Source: Anisodus tanguticus (lineage: Eukaryota; Streptophyta; Magnoliopsida; Solanales; Solanaceae). Taken from it: a DNA stretch of 64,000 nucleotides. Below, one piece after another: positions 61,491 to 64,000 of this stretch. Positions within the stretch are counted from its first letter, which is position 1; each line of letters starts with the position of its first letter. Made by a program: the position numbers and the translations under genes. The stretch spans positions 15,854,615 through 15,918,614 of the forward strand of contig CM067546.1 of assembly GCA_034509755.1 (NCBI GenBank), in the 5' to 3' direction. Below the pieces are notes generated by a model. It did no database searches and was not told where the DNA came from. It worked only from the letters and a program-made list of their open reading frames with translations.

Positions 61491-62159
61491 ACAAGACTCG
61501 GTCATATCCAGTTGAGAGTTCAGCATCTTCACATACCAGAAACTAGGGCAAATTTTAAGGGTTCACTGCAAGAAGACGCCGATAGACATGGAAAGGTGTT
61601 GGCCAACTAAGTCTTCAGTCAAAAGAAGGACTTTGGACAAGACATTTGCTTTGTTTCACTGCGTGTCACTATTCTAGAGTTTGACATAAATTTTTATTAA
61701 TATGCATACTCTCTTATAAGCAAATATTTTCATTAACAACTAGCCAAGACTGGAAACCAGACAGGGGCTACAGGTCCGAACCAGTGGGACGTGCAAGTAT
61801 CAAGAGCCAAAGCTACAAAGTCAACACGAATCAACTGCCCCTCCCCCAAACTCACAAATTTCTTTGAGTATAGGTTCTTCAGGTTGAAAGAGGCAGGAAA
61901 ACCTCAACACTTATGTTTAATTTTGCAAAGAACTTCCGTATCGCAGTACGGCCTGCAAGGATCACGTTCCTATTTTGCAAATGTACAAAGACGTCATCTT
62001 GACCATCAGGATCCCAACCGCGTTATGTCTGTGCAAGGACGGTATTTCGACTCACAGGGTCACATTCTCATCCTTATCTATTCATTTTACATCGCCTATG
62101 TCCACTTATTAGCCTTTCATCTAGATTAAGTTTTGAAGAACTTCCACATAACATTTCAG

Positions 62160-62870
62160 CCTCAGGGTCACGTATCACTGCATCTGTGCAAGGACGTCAT
62201 TTTGCATTACGTCTGTGCAAGGATGACATTTTTTGCATTATGTCTGTGCAAGGATGACATTTTGTATTACGTCTGTGCAATGACGTTATCATCACGTCTG
62301 TGCAAGGATGTCATCATCACGTCTGTGCAGGGACGTCATTACATTTCGTCTGTGCAAGGATGATATTTTGCATTACGTATGTGCAAGGACGTCATTACAC
62401 TACGTCTATGCAAGGACGTCATTATACTACGTCTGTGTAAGGACGTCATTTTTATCTCATTACGTCTGTGCAAGGACGTCATTTTTTTCTCATTACATCT
62501 GTGCAAGGACGTCATTTTACATTACGTCTGTGCAAGGACGTTATTTTTTTCTCATTACATCTGTGCAAGGACGTCATTTTACATTACGTCTGTGCGAGGA
62601 TGATATTTTGCATTACGTCTGTGCAAGGACGTCATCTCATTAAATCTGTGCAAGGATGCCATTCATCACGTCTGTGCAAGGACGTCGCATCACATTATGT
62701 CTATGCAAAGATGTCATTGCATTACGTCTATGCAAGGATGACATTTTGCATTACGTCTGTGCAAGGACGTCATTATATTACGTCTGTGCGAAGATGTCAT
62801 TTTCATCTCATTTCGTCTGTGCAAGGATGACATATTGCATTACGTCTGTGCAAGGACGTCATTTTAATTC
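62160..62870. repeat. 24-copy short tandem array with ACGTC cores
   Basis: The word GTGCAAGG or a close variant recurs 24 times between 62186 and 62848, at 25-34 bp spacing. The full unit reads about CATTACGTCTGTGCAAGGA then CGTCATTTT. Each unit has ACGTC and GACGT eight bases apart as an inverted pair. Length differences are in the T-rich tail. One outlying copy lies at about 62030. The blocks CACAGGGTC..ATTCTCAT flank the array on both sides (62053 and 62876). Confidence 0.9.
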
Positions 62871-63304
62871 ACAGGGTCGTATTCTCATATACCCATTGTA
62901 TTCAGCAGTTATGCACTAATTTTTTATATTAGCTCTAGTCCGCAGGAGTTTGAATCGGCAGGAGCTTCAGCACAACATAGAACTATCTCTTGCAGCGAAC
63001 AGAGATAATTTGTTGGAGAACTAGATTTCCCAACAAAGGTCAGTTGCCTACTTCGAACATCATTCAGCTCTTTCCTAATATTTTTCCACACCTGCAACTG
63101 ATGTCATCATAACTCGACACTAGGCAATATTTCTTAAATCTGCACCAACGTTTGCTTCTCGATTTACCGATATCACAATTTCTTCTCCATCGGAATTCTA
63201 TCTCCACCCATGTATCCCTAATCTTTGTTCAAGTCCTGATGATCAGGACAAAATTGGCTAATCAGTCAACTTCTTTGTCCGAAAACTCTATCATCGTCTC
63301 CAGC

Positions 63305-63319
63305 CAAAGAGGGGCAAGC
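63305..63319 (+). promoter_or_regulatory. Polypurine tract of element C
   Basis: CAAAGAGGGGCAAGC directly before the 3' LTR start TGTCGACACCC. Confidence 0.8.
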
Positions 63320-64000
63320 TGTCGACACCCAATTTTGTCCCCTCTTTTCCGATTATTTGTTTGCGTTTTTAAATATTTTGACACCTCAAACAATTTTATA
63401 TATATATATATAAGGCCTTTAATATCGCCGTCTAATCTCAATATCATTATTATTATTATTTATATTTTTCTACTATCATTTCCCTTTTAATATCATAATC
63501 ATAGTTTTACCCTAATATTCTATGTTATTTTATCTTCATAAAACGACATCGCATTTTTATTATTTTAAGCAATAAGCATTCATAAATATAATGTTTTATT
63601 ATTATCACATTGTTATTTTTTATTTAAATAATTTACATTTCTTCAAAGCATTTTAAAAAATAATAATAAACCCCTTTTATATTTTAACCCACAACCCATT
63701 TGTTTTTCTCACCAAAACCAGCCAAACCCCATTTCCGCCCAGCCCAATCGTTCACCAACAGAGCCCAACCCCTTTTATTCCCTAGAGCTAAACAAATCCT
63801 AAACCTTTCTTTTCTCTTTCACCTATTTCGCCCACACCCAAGACCCGCCGCACCTCACCCACCAGCCCCATACCCGTGACCCACACCCCTCACCCACCAA
63901 CCCTGACACCGCCACACCTCTCCCCATCACATCACCCATACCTTATCCCTCCAAAACACAGGATATGCACCCCTAAAATCTGCTTCCAAAATTGTCACAT
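63320..64000 (+). repeat. Start of the 3' LTR of element C
   Basis: 681 bp match 48290-48990 of the 5' LTR, with substitutions and indels (shorter TA run, missing blocks near 63760). The LTR continues outside the window. The frame at 63152-63490 is not a gene. Confidence 0.85.

Larger units (their letters stand above)
61074..63304 (+). other. 3' untranslated region of element C
   Basis: 2.2 kb of non-coding sequence filled with two tandem arrays (61140-61490 and 62160-62870). Hypervariable repeat-bearing 3' UTRs next to the LTR are known for Ogre/Tat elements. The frames at 61791-62919 are read-through of the repeats. Confidence 0.75.
48290..64000 (+). mobile_element. Element C: Tat/Ogre-type Ty3/Gypsy retrotransposon, 3' end outside the window
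   Basis: At least 15.7 kb. Order: 5' LTR, tRNA-Arg PBS, leader, ORF1, intron-like region, gag, protease, second intron-like gap, RT, RNase H, second RNase H, integrase, 2.3-kb 3' UTR with tandem repeats, polypurine tract, start of 3' LTR. ORF1 ahead of gag, the intron before RT, the tRNA-Arg PBS, long LTRs and a second RNase H domain are features of the Tat/Ogre clade. Frameshifts and stops affect each ORF. The two LTR starts, compared over 680 bp, differ by several per cent plus indels. Confidence 0.9.

Noticed and set aside
62160..62870. Possible CRISPR-like array
   Set aside because: The repeats are short, spacers are not unique, there are no cas genes and the host is a plant.
62133..62919. 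Overlapping open frames of 65-120 codons with repeated LCKDVI, SVQGRH and YVCARTSF peptides
   Set aside because: They are all three frames of the 24-copy DNA array; unit length changes shift the frame and there is no other coding sign.

Overview
This is a plant nuclear window made almost entirely of LTR retrotransposons, several nested in one another. It is AT-rich, has no recognisable host gene, tRNA or rRNA, and carries Ty3/Gypsy and Ty1/Copia elements with plant-type introns. A eudicot is certain from the element types. Solanaceae is an inference from the look of the LTR families (Tat/Ogre with a DUF7745-like ORF1, SIRE-like Copia, LTRs ending in GGGTCGTGACA), not a database result.

Layout. 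(A) 1-11798, + strand: an old Tat/Ogre-type Gypsy element with the LTR end, primer-binding site (PBS), ORF1, an extra coding-like block, gag, protease and reverse transcriptase (RT). It is cut in RT by the next element. (D) 11799-20812 plus a remnant to about 30229: a Gypsy-like element with two 3.0-kb LTRs in the order LTR-internal-LTR-internal; the internal part is non-coding. (B) 21142-30179, - strand: a Tat/Ogre derivative inserted into D with a perfect 5-bp target duplication (AGTGG). It has lost ORF1, gag-pro and pol but kept PBS, leader and intron segments. (E) 30393-33384, - strand: a solo LTR carrying a 30-bp tandem array and a 793-bp hAT-type MITE with an 8-bp target duplication. (F) 33385-36698: unassigned AT-rich sequence with a short tandem array and a minus-strand initiator-tRNA PBS. 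(G) 36699-46752, + strand: a complete SIRE-like Copia element with 0.93-kb LTRs, PBS, a gag-pol reading frame with several stops, a downstream extra ORF and a polypurine tract. (H) 46753-48289: AT-rich flank with MITE-like debris and a stretch that may be low-copy host DNA. (C) 48290-64000+, + strand: a Tat/Ogre element with a 3.5-kb 5' LTR, PBS for tRNA-Arg, ORF1, gag, protease, RT, two RNase H domains, integrase, a long repeat-filled 3' UTR, a polypurine tract and the start of the 3' LTR. All coding regions are damaged.

The most interesting signals are: a palindrome (ATGTTG, 2-3 nt, CAACAT) scattered at least 15 times through LTRs and coding parts of element G; an apparent intron 3' end (TACTAAC branch site, pyrimidine tract, AG) upstream of gag in all three Tat/Ogre copies; the extra ORF downstream of pol in G; and a 24-copy array rich in ACGTC cores next to the 3' LTR of C. 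All identity statements are by-eye comparisons.
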